Assembly: GCA_021741145.1 (NCBI GenBank)
Contig: JAIOYK010000059.1
Span: 1 to 34,701, forward strand
Length of the DNA: 34,701 nt
Reading direction: 5' to 3'
Source of the DNA: Rhodospirillum sp.
Lineage (GTDB): Bacteria > Pseudomonadota > Alphaproteobacteria > Rhodospirillales > Rhodospirillaceae
The position numbers were made by a program, and so were the translations under genes. Below, in pieces: positions 1 through 8,467 of this stretch. How positions within the stretch are numbered: position 1 is the stretch's first letter; the number at the start of each line of letters is the position of its first letter. The notes beneath the pieces were generated by a model. The model searched no databases. It worked only from the letters and a program-made list of their open reading frames with translations, and was not told where the DNA came from.

Positions 1-244
1 TGCTCCCCTCGGGGAGCGCGGTTTCCCCACCAATCTCGGACATCGATGCCCGTGACGCGGGCCCTCCCACAAGGGCCGGAGCCACGACCCGTGGCGCGAC
101 GGGTTGAGCCTGGGATGAGGAAGCCCCCTCGACGGGAATGGCGGCACCATCAGGTGAAGCCACCTGGGCAAAACCGGATGGCGCCGTTGCCATCAGCAGG
201 GTAAGGCAGCCAACAAGGGCAAAGGCGGAACTTGGGCGGACCAT
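1..244 (-). CDS. Exported protein of unknown function, N-terminal part (runs off left edge)
   Basis: Reading leftwards from an ATG at 244, the frame stays open to the edge for 81 codons. The first 27 residues form a clean Sec signal peptide: basic start (MVRPSS), a hydrophobic core (FALVGCLTLLMATA) and a small-residue cleavage region near PSGFAQ. A Pro/Ala/Ser-rich stretch follows, as expected of a periplasmic linker. A GGGAG Shine-Dalgarno lies about 8 bases upstream, and the ATG overlaps the stop of the preceding 29-codon ORF (TGATG), suggesting translational coupling. The mature domain is outside the window, so no function can be given. Signal peptide and start are seen; export is inferred. 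Confidence 0.7.
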   Translation of the reverse strand, partial: MVRPSSAFALVGCLTLLMATAPSGFAQVASPDGAAIPVEGASSSQAQPVAPRVVAPALVGGPASRASMSEIGGETALPEGS

Positions 245-333
245 CACGCGATCTCCCATTGGAATGTCCCATTGGCTGTCTTTACCCGTGCCTGGACCTG
301 ATGCGCCATGTCCCCGATGGTCGCGTCACTCAT
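244..333 (-). CDS. Putative 29-residue small protein coupled to the exported protein
   Basis: A 29-codon frame begins MSDATIGDMAHQ and ends FQWEIA. It has an excellent Shine-Dalgarno (AAGGAG, 6 bases before the ATG), and its TGA overlaps the ATG of the next gene. The last third of the gene contains a 13-bp near-duplicate (CCAATGGGACATT then CCAATGGGAGATC). It matches no family I recognise. It could be a genuine small protein or a leader ORF whose role is to deliver ribosomes to the exported-protein gene. The SD and overlap are the only support. Confidence 0.4.
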   Translation of the reverse strand: MSDATIGDMAHQVQARVKTANGTFQWEIA

Positions 334-1028
334 CGTCGTCTCCTTCATCAATCGACGGTCACCCATTGGACAAATCCATGTCCACACCCCCACGGGCCGA
401 GGAGAGTGTGGAAGAGAAGGCAAGGGCCACCAAAGCCAAAGCGATGAAGGCCAATTGCCCACAATCAATCCCATTATTTTTTTTACTTCTCACGGACAAG
501 ACACCTTTCTGGAATAACCCTGGATTGAACCCTTTGGCCTTCTCTCCACCCATTGGAAACACAAGGTGGAGGACCGCGGAAACTTCGTCCCAGCGAACGC
601 ATCTCTGCTTCCCCTTTCCCTAGACCTCGCTTCCCATCAAGGAAAGGCACCCCAAGCCATGTCTTACCGCCCCGCTCACCCAAAGAGGGAAACCTCGACC
701 GATGGACTCGGACGAAGTCATTAACCTGTGCTATAGAAACTAATACTTAGTCGCAATTTAATTTTGGGAACCCACATCTTGAATCGGCTGGGGCGCGGGC
801 ATATGCCGGCAAAAAAGAGAGCTTCGACCGTCGGGCGCTGATTCTGGCGCGGGTCACTGGCCTCCATGGCCCTGGCGTGTGCCCTCATGGGGCGCCGCCC
901 GCCTTTCCCCATGGGGCGCCGCCCGCCTTTCCCCCGGTCAAAATCATCGACCTGATCAGCTGTTCACGGTACTGGCCGAGGCGCGGTTTTGGTCGTCAGG
1001 GCCATCGCTTGCCCTGAAGAAGAAAATT
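334..1028. other. Long intergenic stretch without a convincing gene
   Basis: No frame here has both a plausible start and protein-like composition. It holds two copies of the octamer CCCATTGG (362-369, 549-556), which also occurs twice inside the small ORF to the left (255-262, 268-275). Other contents are an A/T-rich patch at 473-490, a second A/T-rich patch around 720-770, and a 24-bp direct repeat at 887-934. A weak minus-strand promoter for the two small genes to the left could be TTGTCC (494-499) followed, after 15 bases, by AATAAT (473-478). The short spacer makes this only a suggestion. Confidence 0.5.
887..934. repeat. 24-bp perfect tandem duplication
   Basis: Two identical 24-base units, each starting ATGGGGCGCC and ending CTTTCCCC, lie head to tail about 95 bases before the VOC pseudogene. 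No coding role is evident. Confidence 0.9.
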
Positions 1029-1426
1029 ATGAAATTTGCATCCACCCGTCTCATCGCCTCGGACATCGAAAGGATGGTGGCCTTCCACGATTTGGTGATG
1101 GGCTACCGCGCGGACCGGCGTGCTCCCGTCTTCGCCGAGATCCTCACACCAGGCGCGGCTTTGGCGATAGGGACGCGGAGACGGTCGCTATGTTCAAGGA
1201 GGGCCGTGCGGAGGGCAGTGCCAATAAAACCACCATTCTCGAGTTCATGGTCTCAGATGTCGATGCGGAATTCGCACGGTTTAAAGATCAAGTCGAGGTG
1301 GAGCATGAACCCAAGGATTTGCCATGGGGAAATCGCACGGTCCTGCTCTCCGACCCCGAAGGCACCCACGTCGCCCTTTATACACCCGTTCCCGAGGAGG
1401 CCAGACGACGCTTTAATGGTCGTTGA
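1029..1426 (+). pseudogene. VOC-family (glyoxalase/bleomycin-resistance fold) protein, frameshifted
   Basis: The start codes MKFASTRLIASDIERMVAF and continues to GAALAIG. The family pattern then resumes in another frame (DAETVAMFKEG, LEFMVSDVDAEF, PWGNRTVLLSDPEGTHVALY) to the stop at 1424-1426. Joined, the two parts make a normal-length (about 130 aa) VOC protein, with the usual final 'PWGNR...DPEG' strand. One missing G in the GGG run near 1168-1170 restores the frame (ATA GGG GAC GCG GAG). The VOC fold is recognised from these strands; substrate cannot be told. The lesion may be a real pseudogene mutation or a homopolymer base-call error, since everything else is well conserved. Confidence 0.8.
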
Positions 1427-1563
1427 TTGGCTGACATCGTCCGCCAGGGATCATTTCTCGGTCAGGGTCCGCCCACATGTCACCGCGGTTCGCGCATGGT
1501 CGCCGTCCCCGTCATCGCTTCAGTCCTCGCGATCGGACCTGTTTTCTGGAGTACTCGCCAAGA

Positions 1564-1594
1564 CGGTCTCACCCATGGGTGAGACCGCCCTTTT
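1564..1594 (+). terminator. Hairpin between the VOC pseudogene and clpA
   Basis: Perfect inverted repeat (CGGTCTCACCC / GGGTGAGACCG around a central AT), followed on the plus strand by GCCCTTTTCC. It lies downstream of both convergent genes. The T-run favours the plus strand, but the stem may also slow transcription coming from clpA. Confidence 0.55.
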
Positions 1595-1617
1595 CCGATC
1601 AATCTTCACGTCCATCC

Positions 1618-3963
1618 TTACTTGGTGACGTCTTCCGTCGGAATTTCGTCGTCGGAATCCTCTCCCGCTTCCCGGGCATCGATCTTGGCCTGCTGGTCCT
1701 TCGGCAGGTCGAAGAAGGCAAAGTCGGGCTCGCCATCCTTGACGCCGACCTTGACCCGACCACCCTTGACCAGTTTTCCGAACAGCAGTTCCTCGGCCAG
1801 AGGCTTCTTGATGCTCTCCTGGATAACCCGGGCAAGCGGGCGGGCGCCCATCCGCGGATCGTACCCCTTATCCGCCAGCCAGCTCCGGGCCTTGTCGGTC
1901 AGTTCGATGGTCACGTTGCGGTCGGCCAATTGGGCCTCCAGCTCCATGATGAACTTATCAACAACCATCCCCACTGTCTCCGGCGCCAGGGCCGCGAAGG
2001 GAATAATCGAGTCCAGTCTGTTGCGGAATTCCGGCGAGAAGGAACGCTCGATCTCCTCCACGTCATCCCCTTGCCGGGCATCCCGTCCAAAGCCGATGGC
2101 GTTCTTGGCCAGGGCCTGGGCGCCCGCGTTGGTGGTCATGATCAGGACCACATTGCGGAAGTCCACATGTTTGCCGTTGTGGTCGGTCAGCTTACCATGG
2201 TCCATGACCTGCAGCAGGATATTGAACAGGTCCGGATGGGCCTTCTCGATCTCGTCGAGTAGCAGCACGCAATGGGGCTGTTGGTCCACCGCGTCCGTCA
2301 ACAGGCCACCCTGGTCAAAGCCCACGTATCCCGGTGGCGCACCAATCAAACGAGATACGGAATGGCGTTCCATGTATTCCGACATGTCGAAGCGCACCAA
2401 GTCGATCCCCATGATATTGGCGAGTTGACGGGCCACTTCCGTCTTGCCAACACCGGTGGGGCCGCTGAACAGGTAACTGCCGATCGGTTTGCCCGCGTCG
2501 CGCAGACCCGCCCGAGCCAATTTGATGGCGCTGGATAGGGCCGTGATGGCGACGTCCTGGCCAAAGACCAAGGTCTTCAAGTCCCGCTCCAGGGACTTCA
2601 GGACCGTTTGGTCATCCCGGGACACGGACTTCGACGGGATGCGGGCGATCTTGGCGACGATCTCCTCGATATCCTTCACCGACACCGTCTTCCGCCGCTT
2701 GTTCTCGGGCAGAAGCATGCGGGCCGCCCCCACCTCGTCGATCACATCGATGGCCTTGTCGGGCAATTTGCGGTCATGGATATACTTATTGGACAGCTCC
2801 ACCGCGGCGCGGACAGCGTCATTGGTGTAGCGGACCTTGTGGTGATCCTCGTAATAGCCCTTGATGCCCCGGACGATCTTCACCGCGTCCTCGAGACTGG
2901 GCTCGTAGACGTCGATCTTCTGGAAGCGCCGCACCAAGGCGCGGTCCTTCTCGAAGTGACCGCGGAACTCCTTGTAGGTGGTCGAGCCGACACAGCGCAG
3001 CGCCCCTTGAGCCAGGGCGGGCTTGAGCAGGTTCGACGCATCCATGGATCCGCCAGACGTCGCGCCCGCGCCGATCACCGTGTGGATCTCGTCGATGAAC
3101 AGAACCGCCCCCTCGAGGGCCTCCAGCTCACTGACAACGGCCTTCAGCCGCTCTTCAAAGTCACCCCGGTACCGGGTGCCCGCCAGCAGGTTGCCCATAT
3201 CAAGCGCGAAAATGGTGGCGTTATGGAGAACCTCCGGCACTTCCTTCTTGACGATGCGCAGGGCCAAGCCCTCGATGATGGCGGTCTTACCGACACCCGG
3301 ATCGCCCACGAGCAGGGGGTTGTTCTTGGTGCGTCGACACAGGATCTGAATGGTGCGCTCCACCTCGAGATCGCGACCGATCAGGGCGTCGATCTTGCCC
3401 GCTTCCGCCTTCTCGTTGAGGTTCACGCAATAGGCATCAAGCGCCTCCCGGCCCTTCTTAACCGGCTCTTCGCCCTTGGTCTCCTCCTCGGTGGCGCCCT
3501 TGGGCGCACGGGACTGTCCATGGCCCGGAGCCTTGGCGATGCCATGGCTAATGTAGTTCACGGCGTCCAGGCGGGTCATGTCCTGCATCTGCAGAAAGTA
3601 GACCGCGTGGCTTTCCCGTTCGCTGAACAGAGCCACCAGGATGTTGGCGCCGGTGACCTGTTCCCGCCCGGAAGATTGAACATGGATCGCCGCGCGCTGG
3701 ACAACGCGTTGGAAGCCAGCGGTGGGTTTGGGATCGCCTTCCGGCATGGCGACCACGAGTCCAGTCAACTCATGCTCGACGAATTCGGTCAGTTGCTTGC
3801 GCAGCTTCTCGATATCGACGGAACAGGCCTTGAGAACGGAGACAGCGTCCTGGTCGTCAACCAGGGACAGCAATAGATGTTCCAGGGTGGCGTATTCATG
3901 CCGCCGTTGGGTGGCGAGTGCCAGGGCCCTGTGAAGAGTCTGCTCTAGATTGCGCGACAGCAT
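1618..3963 (-). CDS. clpA: ATP-dependent Clp protease ATP-binding subunit ClpA
   Basis: Hsp100 unfoldase that feeds substrates to ClpP in the cytoplasm. The 781 residues match ClpA size (E. coli 758). Order: Clp_N repeat domain (about 1-145), an acidic/basic linker, and AAA-1 with Walker A GDPGVGKT at 220-227 and Walker [12 protein letters not shown]-2 follows, with Walker A GPTGVGKT from 501, Walker [14 protein letters not shown] and the FRNRLD sensor region. The ClpP-docking tripeptide IGF is present in NAIGFGRD, so it should pair with ClpP. The absence of a long ClpB-type coiled coil excludes ClpB. The start has a GGAG Shine-Dalgarno 9 bases upstream. clpS lies 123 bases upstream in the same direction, the usual adaptor-unfoldase pairing. 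The tail is acidic ([15 protein letters not shown]). Confidence 0.97.
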   Translation of the reverse strand: MLSRNLEQTLHRALALATQRRHEYATLEHLLLSLVDDQDAVSVLKACSVDIEKLRKQLTEFVEHELTGLVVAMPEGDPKPTAGFQRVVQRAAIHVQSSGREQVTGANILVALFSERESHAVYFLQMQDMTRLDAVNYISHGIAKAPGHGQSRAPKGATEEETKGEEPVKKGREALDAYCVNLNEKAEAGKIDALIGRDLEVERTIQILCRRTKNNPLLVGDPGVGKTAIIEGLALRIVKKEVPEVLHNATIFALDMGNLLAGTRYRGDFEERLKAVVSELEALEGAVLFIDEIHTVIGAGATSGGSMDASNLLKPALAQGALRCVGSTTYKEFRGHFEKDRALVRRFQKIDVYEPSLEDAVKIVRGIKGYYEDHHKVRYTNDAVRAAVELSNKYIHDRKLPDKAIDVIDEVGAARMLLPENKRRKTVSVKDIEEIVAKIARIPSKSVSRDDQTVLKSLERDLKTLVFGQDVAITALSSAIKLARAGLRDAGKPIGSYLFSGPTGVGKTEVARQLANIMGIDLVRFDMSEYMERHSVSRLIGAPPGYVGFDQGGLLTDAVDQQPHCVLLLDEIEKAHPDLFNILLQVMDHGKLTDHNGKHVDFRNVVLIMTTNAGAQALAKNAIGFGRDARQGDDVEEIERSFSPEFRNRLDSIIPFAALAPETVGMVVDKFIMELEAQLADRNVTIELTDKARSWLADKGYDPRMGARPLARVIQESIKKPLAEELLFGKLVKGGRVKVGVKDGEPDFAFFDLPKDQQAKIDAREAGEDSDDEIPTEDVTK

Positions 3964-4086
3964 GCCCGCTCCTTCCGTGACCTGTTTTCCGCTCTGGCTT
4001 GGTCGCGCTCGTGGCGCCCCCTCACCCCTCTTGGTCCTTGGCCGTTTCCGGTACTATTCCTCACTCGTCTTACCCCCTTCCGGCTC

Positions 4087-4443
4087 CTACTCCTTTTCCA
4101 AGGTGCATTGGAGGGGGTGTTGGGAGCGTCGGGCCAAATCCATGACCTGACTGACCTTCGTCTCCGCCACTTCGTAGGTAAAGACCCCACAAAGCCCCAC
4201 GCCCTTCTGGTGAACGTGCAGCATGATCTCGGTCGCCTCTTCATGGCTTTTGGAGAAAAACCGCTCCAGGACATGAACAACGAACTCCATGGGCGTGTAA
4301 TCGTCGTTCAACATCAGAACTTTGTACATGGACGGCTTTTTGGTCTTCGGCTTGGCTTTGACAACAACCCCGGTGCCCGGACGCCCACCCGCTCCGTGAT
4401 CATCGTCATCATCGGCCATCCAAATCTTAATTCCGTCAGCCAT
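4087..4443 (-). CDS. clpS: ClpS, adaptor of ClpA
   Basis: N-recognin that binds N-degron substrates and hands them to the ClpA N-domain. The core is typical: [20 protein letters not shown], then [30 protein letters not shown] and the end [10 protein letters not shown]. The [10 protein letters not shown] segment and following histidines form the N-degron pocket and ClpA interface in the family. The N-terminal arm is Asp-rich and disordered. The start is uncertain: the ATG at 4443 (MADGIKIW, purine-rich AAGGGCAAGG just upstream) is used here. ATG 4419 (MADDDDDH) gives a length closer to many homologues, and ATG 4479 is also in frame. Confidence 0.93.
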   Translation of the reverse strand: MADGIKIWMADDDDDHGAGGRPGTGVVVKAKPKTKKPSMYKVLMLNDDYTPMEFVVHVLERFFSKSHEEATEIMLHVHQKGVGLCGVFTYEVAETKVSQVMDLARRSQHPLQCTLEKE

Positions 4444-4519
4444 CCTTGCCCTTGCCTTCCATTCTTCCGCTCCATCCATCCGCTTTTTCCGATCCTGCTC
4501 CCCGAAAGAGGGAGCGACC

Positions 4520-4550
4520 GATGGGTGGTTACGTCACACACCCATCATAT
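4520..4550 (-). promoter_or_regulatory. Inverted repeat next to a possible clpS -10 element
   Basis: GATGGGTG and its complement CACCCATC (4520-4527, 4539-4546) are separated by 11 bases. They directly abut or overlap TATGAT (minus strand, 4545-4550), which could be a -10 box about 100 bases upstream of clpS. No convincing -35 is seen at 17 bases. This is a candidate operator or leader hairpin only. Confidence 0.3.
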
Positions 4551-4608
4551 TGGTAGTTTTTTCCGCCAATAAAGGCCCATTTATTTTATGGTTTATTCTG
4601 AAGAGTCC

Positions 4609-4661
4609 AAAAAGAACAAAGGCCTCCCCCAACCCTTGGCCGGGGGAAGCCTGTGTTTTTT
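4609..4661. terminator. Strong bidirectional intrinsic terminator
   Basis: A GC-rich stem (AGGCCTCCCCC / CGGGGGAAGCCT, 4620-4652) is followed on the plus strand by GTGTTTTTT and on the minus strand by TTTGTTCTTTTT. In the minus direction it ends the phasin transcript, 180 bases past its stop, and insulates clpS from it. Confidence 0.85.
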
Positions 4662-4738
4662 CGCCGTCGCGGGTTCCGATACAAAAAAGAGCACGGGAGC
4701 TCACGACTTAGGTCTGGGCCAGGACTGACCCGCCCGAT

Positions 4739-4806
4739 GACTCTTGATCCCGACGACTCTTGACCCCGACGACTCATGATCAAGTATCAATGACTCTTGA
4801 TCACGG
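4739..4806. repeat. Degenerate tandem repeat downstream of the phasin gene
   Basis: GACTCTTGATCCCGAC (4739-4754) is repeated with one change at 4755-4770. It is followed by shorter derivatives starting GACTCATGATC (4771) and GACTCTTGATC (4792). The array lies between the phasin stop codon and its terminator, so it would be transcribed as 3' UTR. Confidence 0.75.
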
Positions 4807-4844
4807 AAAGCCGGCCACGGACCCCGGTCTGGGATCGGATCGGA

Positions 4845-5669
4845 TCACTTGACCGCGAAGGCCTTGCTCAAGGTGACCGAAGCGCTTTCCGCGCGCTCGG
4901 CCAGGGGAGCCGTGGACTCCTCCAACATCTTGCTCACCACGTCGGCGACCTTCTGGCCAACGGCCATGGTCTTCTCGGCGGCTTTCTCGACGGCGGCCAT
5001 CTCCACTTCGATGGCTTTTTCGGGTCCTTCACAGGCCATCAGGTCGCGACCCAGTTTGGCGCTATCCTCGACCAAGTCCTTCATATATTCGAAGGACAGA
5101 ATGGACAGATCCTGGCCGCCCTTGACCAGAACCGACGTGGCCTCGCCCGTGGCTTCCAGATTGGCTTTCAAGAAGGACAGGCCATCTTCCATGCCCAGTC
5201 CCAGGGATCCTCCAACCTTCTCCAGCACTTCAACCTGCTCCTTGCTGAAGACGAAGGCCTTTTCGTATGTCTCGCTGGCCATGTCCGTTCCCACCCGAAC
5301 GACGCTCTCCAAGGCGGATCGACCGGCCTCGGCGGTAACCGTCCCCGCGGATACCACATCCTCGACGGCCTTCAAGGCCTCCTTGGACAGCAATTCGACG
5401 GGCAAGCCTTCCAGCCCGGCGGTCATGGACGCGGGGGCTTCGACTGAAGCCGTGGGCTTCACGGCGACGGGCTCGACCGCGGGTTCCGCCCCGGGCGCCG
5501 GTTCCGGCGCGGCCTCCGGCTTTGGCGTGGCCGGAGCGGTGACCTTTGGTGCATCGGATTTGGTGGTCGCGGACTTGGCCACCGTGGGTTTGGCGGCGGG
5601 CGCGCGACGGACGGCTGGCTTCGCGGGTGTCGACGGGACGGCGGCCACGGGCTTGGTTGGCTCGGACAT
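4845..5669 (-). CDS. Phasin (PHB granule-associated protein) with an Ala/Pro/Lys-rich N-terminal arm
   Basis: Phasins coat polyhydroxyalkanoate granules and modulate their number, size and turnover. Residues from about 110 to 274 form the amphipathic helical phasin domain, with LSKEALKAVEDVVSAG, YEKAFVFSKEQVEVLEKVGG, SILSFEYMKDLVEDSAKLG and a long C-terminal helix ending SKAFAVK. Before this come about 100 residues dominated by Ala, Pro, Lys, Thr and Val (AKPAVRRAPAAKPTVAKSA), resembling histone-H1-like tails. PhaF and PhaM-type granule proteins use such tails to bind DNA, so a nucleoid tether is an inference. The start at 5669 has a GAGGAG Shine-Dalgarno about 10 bases upstream; an in-frame upstream ATG at 5750 lacks support. 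No PHB synthase or depolymerase is nearby. Confidence 0.85.
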   Translation of the reverse strand: MSEPTKPVAAVPSTPAKPAVRRAPAAKPTVAKSATTKSDAPKVTAPATPKPEAAPEPAPGAEPAVEPVAVKPTASVEAPASMTAGLEGLPVELLSKEALKAVEDVVSAGTVTAEAGRSALESVVRVGTDMASETYEKAFVFSKEQVEVLEKVGGSLGLGMEDGLSFLKANLEATGEATSVLVKGGQDLSILSFEYMKDLVEDSAKLGRDLMACEGPEKAIEVEMAAVEKAAEKTMAVGQKVADVVSKMLEESTAPLAERAESASVTLSKAFAVK

Positions 5670-5848
5670 GGGAATTGAACTCCTCGGCTCTCTCTCGGGC
5701 CCCCTCCGCGTTCCCCGCGTTGGGGGCGAATATCCCTGGACAGGTGTCACACGCCACTATCGCCTTGGGTCGGCGGCAGATGAGGCCAGCCCAATGGTCG
5801 CGCGTGAGCGCGATGCGGAACCCCACCTTACCCGGACGGAGAAAAATG

Positions 5849-5859
5849 CTGCATCGCAA
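5849..5859. promoter_or_regulatory. Possible PhaR operator (CTGC-N3-GCA dyad)
   Basis: CTGCATCGCAA lies just downstream of the phasin -10 box. PhaR repressors of alphaproteobacteria bind CTGC-N3/4-GCAG type dyads at phasin promoters and release when PHB appears; this site differs at the last base. Position and pattern are seen; the regulator is inferred. Confidence 0.4.
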
Positions 5860-5868
5860 TATATTCGA

Positions 5869-5897
5869 ACTATGGACTCATCCAGAAACCGAGTCAA
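5869..5897 (-). promoter_or_regulatory. Sigma-70-type promoter of the phasin gene
   Basis: On the minus strand TTGACT (5892-5897) is followed by a 17-base spacer and CATAGT (5869-5874), which matches TATAAT at four of six positions. Transcription would start near 5860, inside or beside the PhaR-like dyad and about 190 bases before the phasin ATG. Confidence 0.6.
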
Positions 5898-5899
5898 CG

Positions 5900-5924
5900 G
5901 AGAATATCGCGCCGCGATATTCTC
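5900..5924. promoter_or_regulatory. 25-bp perfect palindrome just upstream of the phasin -35 box
   Basis: The arms GAGAATATCGCG and CGCGATATTCTC flank a single central C. The element ends three bases upstream of the -35 hexamer, where class II/I activators or repressors commonly bind a dimeric site. No T-run follows, so it is not a terminator. The cognate protein is unknown. Confidence 0.6.
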
Positions 5925-6018
5925 ATGAAAAGGGTGAACCCTTTGTGTCGGCCCGCTTCCATCCGAGGACATCGACCCAAACGAAGGAATCATCCAAAGT
6001 CTGGAAAGCATATTCATA

Positions 6019-6068
6019 AACAAAGACCTAGTGCACCGACCAAGGACTCTTTTGGAAGCATCGGTGCA
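6019..6068 (-). terminator. Possible terminator of the lipoprotein gene
   Basis: TGCACCGA and TCGGTGCA (6032-6039, 6061-6068) pair across 21 bases. On the minus strand they are followed by CTAGGTCTTTGTTT. The long loop and interrupted T-run make this a weak candidate, but it sits just past the lipoprotein stop. Confidence 0.35.
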
Positions 6069-6080
6069 TTGGGTCCCGGA

Positions 6081-6851
6081 TCAAGACCCAAGGCCTGGGA
6101 CGGTCCCCCCAATGGGCGCTCCGTCGATCAGCCCCTTCGGCCCAACCCGCAAGCGAAACAGGAAATCTTGTCGACGCTGGGCTTCAAGACTCCCCCGCAT
6201 GGCCTTTTCGTATCGGGGCAACGGGTTTTCCGGCTTATCCAAGGCAACCAAGACATCGTCGAAGGTCAAGGCCGCGAAGCGGTCGGACGGATCGGCCCAG
6301 GCATTGAAGACCATGGCTCCATCCAGGCATCCAACAACCACCCAGTAGAACCGGTCGGATCGCACCTCAAGGCCTTCGGGCGGTGCCTCTCCCAGGCCAT
6401 CGGCCTTCAAGGCCTCGCGAAGGGAGGCCCAGCCCTCTCCGTCCAAGGCATGGACCCGGCTGGTGCCCCGCCAGGGATCAAAAAGGGAGGACAGGCCGCC
6501 GACCTTGGCGAGGGTGGTCAAATCCGCTGGACCAATCACCCGACTCGACAGACTGCGATCCTCTCCCAGGGTTCGAATTTCATAGAGTCGGACCTCCTCG
6601 GAATAGACTCCGTTGAAGATGGCCCTCAGGTGATCGGGCGCGCCAGGCTGACAGGCGGCACGGATATCATCCCCGTTCAGGTGGGAATACCAGGACAGAC
6701 GCCGCTCCGCCGGATTATCAATATCCCCGGAGCTGGCACAGGCCCCCAAGGCAAGGACACCCAACAAAGCAAACGCAGGAAAGACTCGAAAAAGAACCGC
6801 ACTCGAAATGTTCGTCCCGTTGACTTTAAATCTACTTGACTCAAAAATCAT
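6081..6851 (-). CDS. Hypothetical lipoprotein
   Basis: The 256-residue protein has an N-terminal hydrophobic stretch (AVLFRVFPAFALLGVLALGAC) ending in a lipobox LGAC, with Cys38 as the expected lipidated residue. The +2 residue is Ala, not Asp, so outer-membrane delivery is more likely than inner-membrane retention. The mature part contains Trp/Tyr-rich patches (RRLSWYSHLNGDDIR, SDRFYWVVVGCLDGAMVFN) but no family I recognise. Ile/Glu residues in VYSEEVRLYEIRTLGED suggest a small alpha/beta domain. It is transcribed divergently from dacC. GGAAGGG about 14 bases upstream is the nearest Shine-Dalgarno. Start choice within the first 20 codons is uncertain. Confidence 0.75.
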   Translation of the reverse strand: MIFESSRFKVNGTNISSAVLFRVFPAFALLGVLALGACASSGDIDNPAERRLSWYSHLNGDDIRAACQPGAPDHLRAIFNGVYSEEVRLYEIRTLGEDRSLSSRVIGPADLTTLAKVGGLSSLFDPWRGTSRVHALDGEGWASLREALKADGLGEAPPEGLEVRSDRFYWVVVGCLDGAMVFNAWADPSDRFAALTFDDVLVALDKPENPLPRYEKAMRGSLEAQRRQDFLFRLRVGPKGLIDGAPIGGTVPGLGS

Positions 6852-7084
6852 TTATTAACCCTTCCCTCTTAAGATTTCACATTAGGAATACACCACCTAT
6901 GTGGCTAATTCATGGGAAATTTACCCCTTTCGCCATGGACAGCGAATCGGCCATCCCCTATCCTCCCGCAAGTGATTCGGAGGACGCTGGTCCGTTCCCA
7001 CATGGGGCTTCGGCTGTGGGGATATTGACAGCTTTTGATGGGCGATGTCCTCTCATACGATCTTCAGACGCGGGCGGGAAAGCG

Positions 7085-8467
7085 ATGGACGCAATTTCGG
7101 AACAAGGCACGGACTCCCAAAGCCAACGGACGGGGACAAAGCGCGGTCGAATGGGCGCGAAAATCCTTGGTGTCTTGGTTTTTTCATTGATCCTGGCGCT
7201 GGTGCTCCCCACTCGCTCCTGGGCTGGCTACGCCTCCATCGTGGTGGACGCGGAAACGGGCACGGTTCTCCATGCCCGCAACGCCGACACCCGCAACTAC
7301 CCCGCATCCCTGACCAAGATGATGACCCTCTACCTGCTTTTCGAGGCGATCGACCAGGGAAAATTCACCATGGACAGCCCGCTGAAGGTTTCCGCCAATG
7401 CGGCGGGCCAGCCGCCGTCCAAGTTGGGGGTGAAGCAAGGAAGCACCATCAAGGTGGAGGATGCGATCAAGGCCCTGGTCACCAAGTCCGCCAATGATGT
7501 TGCCGTGGTCGTGGGAGAGGCTCTTGGGGGGACGGAGCTCAAATTCGCCACCCAAATGACCAAGAAGGCCCGTCAACTGGGCATGTCCCGAACCACCTTC
7601 CGCAATGCCTCTGGCCTTCCAAATAATGGACAGATGTCGACGGCGCGGGATATCGCTGTTTTGTCCATGGCCCTGATGAAGCATTTCCCGCACCATTACC
7701 ATTACTTCGCCACGGAGTCCTTCCGCTTTGGCAATCGGACCGTCACGACCCACAACCATGTCCTGAAGCAATACAAGGGCGCCGACGGTCTCAAGACTGG
7801 CTATATTCGCGCGTCGGGCTTTAACGTGGCGTCCTCGGCGGTTCGAGACGGCCACCGAATCATCGGCGTGGTTTTTGGTGGCCGCACCGCGCGCAGCCGA
7901 GACGCTCATATGATGAAGCTGCTGGACGAGGGCTTCACCAAGGTCGCCAAGCTGAACCCCGACGTACCGGTACCGGACCTGAAGCCAGGTACGGCCATGG
8001 CCTCCGCGACCAACACCGACCCGCTGACAGATATGGGCTCCGCGGATGATGCGCCCCTGCCTCCACCGCCCAAACCCGGCAATCTCGTGGCCCAACTCTC
8101 CCAACAACAAGCCTCCGAACAGGTCGCCATGATGACGCCGACGACCCCATCGACCCCGAAGGCCGCGGCCAAGGTCGCCACCGCCGTTCCCGGCAAAGGC
8201 ACCTGGGGAATCCAAGTGGGCGCCTATAGTCAAATCGACGCCGCGCGCAACGCGGCCACCCGGGCATCGGGTCTGCTCAGCCCCTCCTATGGCAAGCTGC
8301 ACGCCGAGGTTCTGCCCCATCCCGCCTCCACGGGCACCCTGTTCCGGGCCCGGATCCTGGGCATGGCCGACGAGGACGAAGCCAGGGGCGCCTGCGCCCT
8401 CATCCAGCGATCCAACCGCTCCTGTCTGGTGGTCATGCCCACGGGGAGCAGCATGGTCTTCCGCTGA
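7085..8467 (+). CDS. dacC: D-alanyl-D-alanine carboxypeptidase (PBP5/6 type, peptidase S11) with C-terminal SPOR domain
   Basis: Removes the terminal D-Ala of peptidoglycan pentapeptides in the periplasm. A hydrophobic segment (ILGVLVFSLILALVLP) followed by RSWAGY makes a signal peptide. All three active-site motifs are present: SLTK with nucleophile Ser75, SAN at 135-137 and KTG at 237-239. After a Pro/Ala linker, the last 85 or so residues (GTWGIQVGAYSQIDAARNAA onwards) form a SPOR domain, which binds denuded glycan at the septum, so a division-site role is likely. This architecture is common in alphaproteobacteria. The start at 7085 has a weak GGGAAAG; ATG 7151 (MGAKILG) is an alternative with a better signal peptide length. 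The stop codon lies inside a hairpin repeat. Confidence 0.92.
   Translation: MDAISEQGTDSQSQRTGTKRGRMGAKILGVLVFSLILALVLPTRSWAGYASIVVDAETGTVLHARNADTRNYPASLTKMMTLYLLFEAIDQGKFTMDSPLKVSANAAGQPPSKLGVKQGSTIKVEDAIKALVTKSANDVAVVVGEALGGTELKFATQMTKKARQLGMSRTTFRNASGLPNNGQMSTARDIAVLSMALMKHFPHHYHYFATESFRFGNRTVTTHNHVLKQYKGADGLKTGYIRASGFNVASSAVRDGHRIIGVVFGGRTARSRDAHMMKLLDEGFTKVAKLNPDVPVPDLKPGTAMASATNTDPLTDMGSADDAPLPPPPKPGNLVAQLSQQQASEQVAMMTPTTPSTPKAAAKVATAVPGKGTWGIQVGAYSQIDAARNAATRASGLLSPSYGKLHAEVLPHPASTGTLFRARILGMADEDEARGACALIQRSNRSCLVVMPTGSSMVFR

Larger units (their letters stand above)
5670..6080. other. Phasin upstream region, otherwise gene-free
   Basis: Nothing protein-like is found here. The stretch holds the phasin promoter, a PhaR-like half-dyad, a 25-bp palindrome and a weak terminator-like hairpin of the lipoprotein gene, each listed separately. 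The predicted phasin 5' leader would be close to 200 bases, long enough to allow post-transcriptional control, but I see no recognised riboswitch. Confidence 0.5.

Noticed and set aside
359-454. A minus-strand signal-peptide-like segment (LAFIALALVALAFSSTLSSARG)
   Set aside because: It lacks a credible start codon and ribosome site, ends after about 12 more residues, and the next ORF uses a different frame with a strong Shine-Dalgarno.
2608-3876. A 422-codon frame antisense to clpA
   Set aside because: clpA has full motif support across this stretch; the antisense frame matches nothing and has no start signals.
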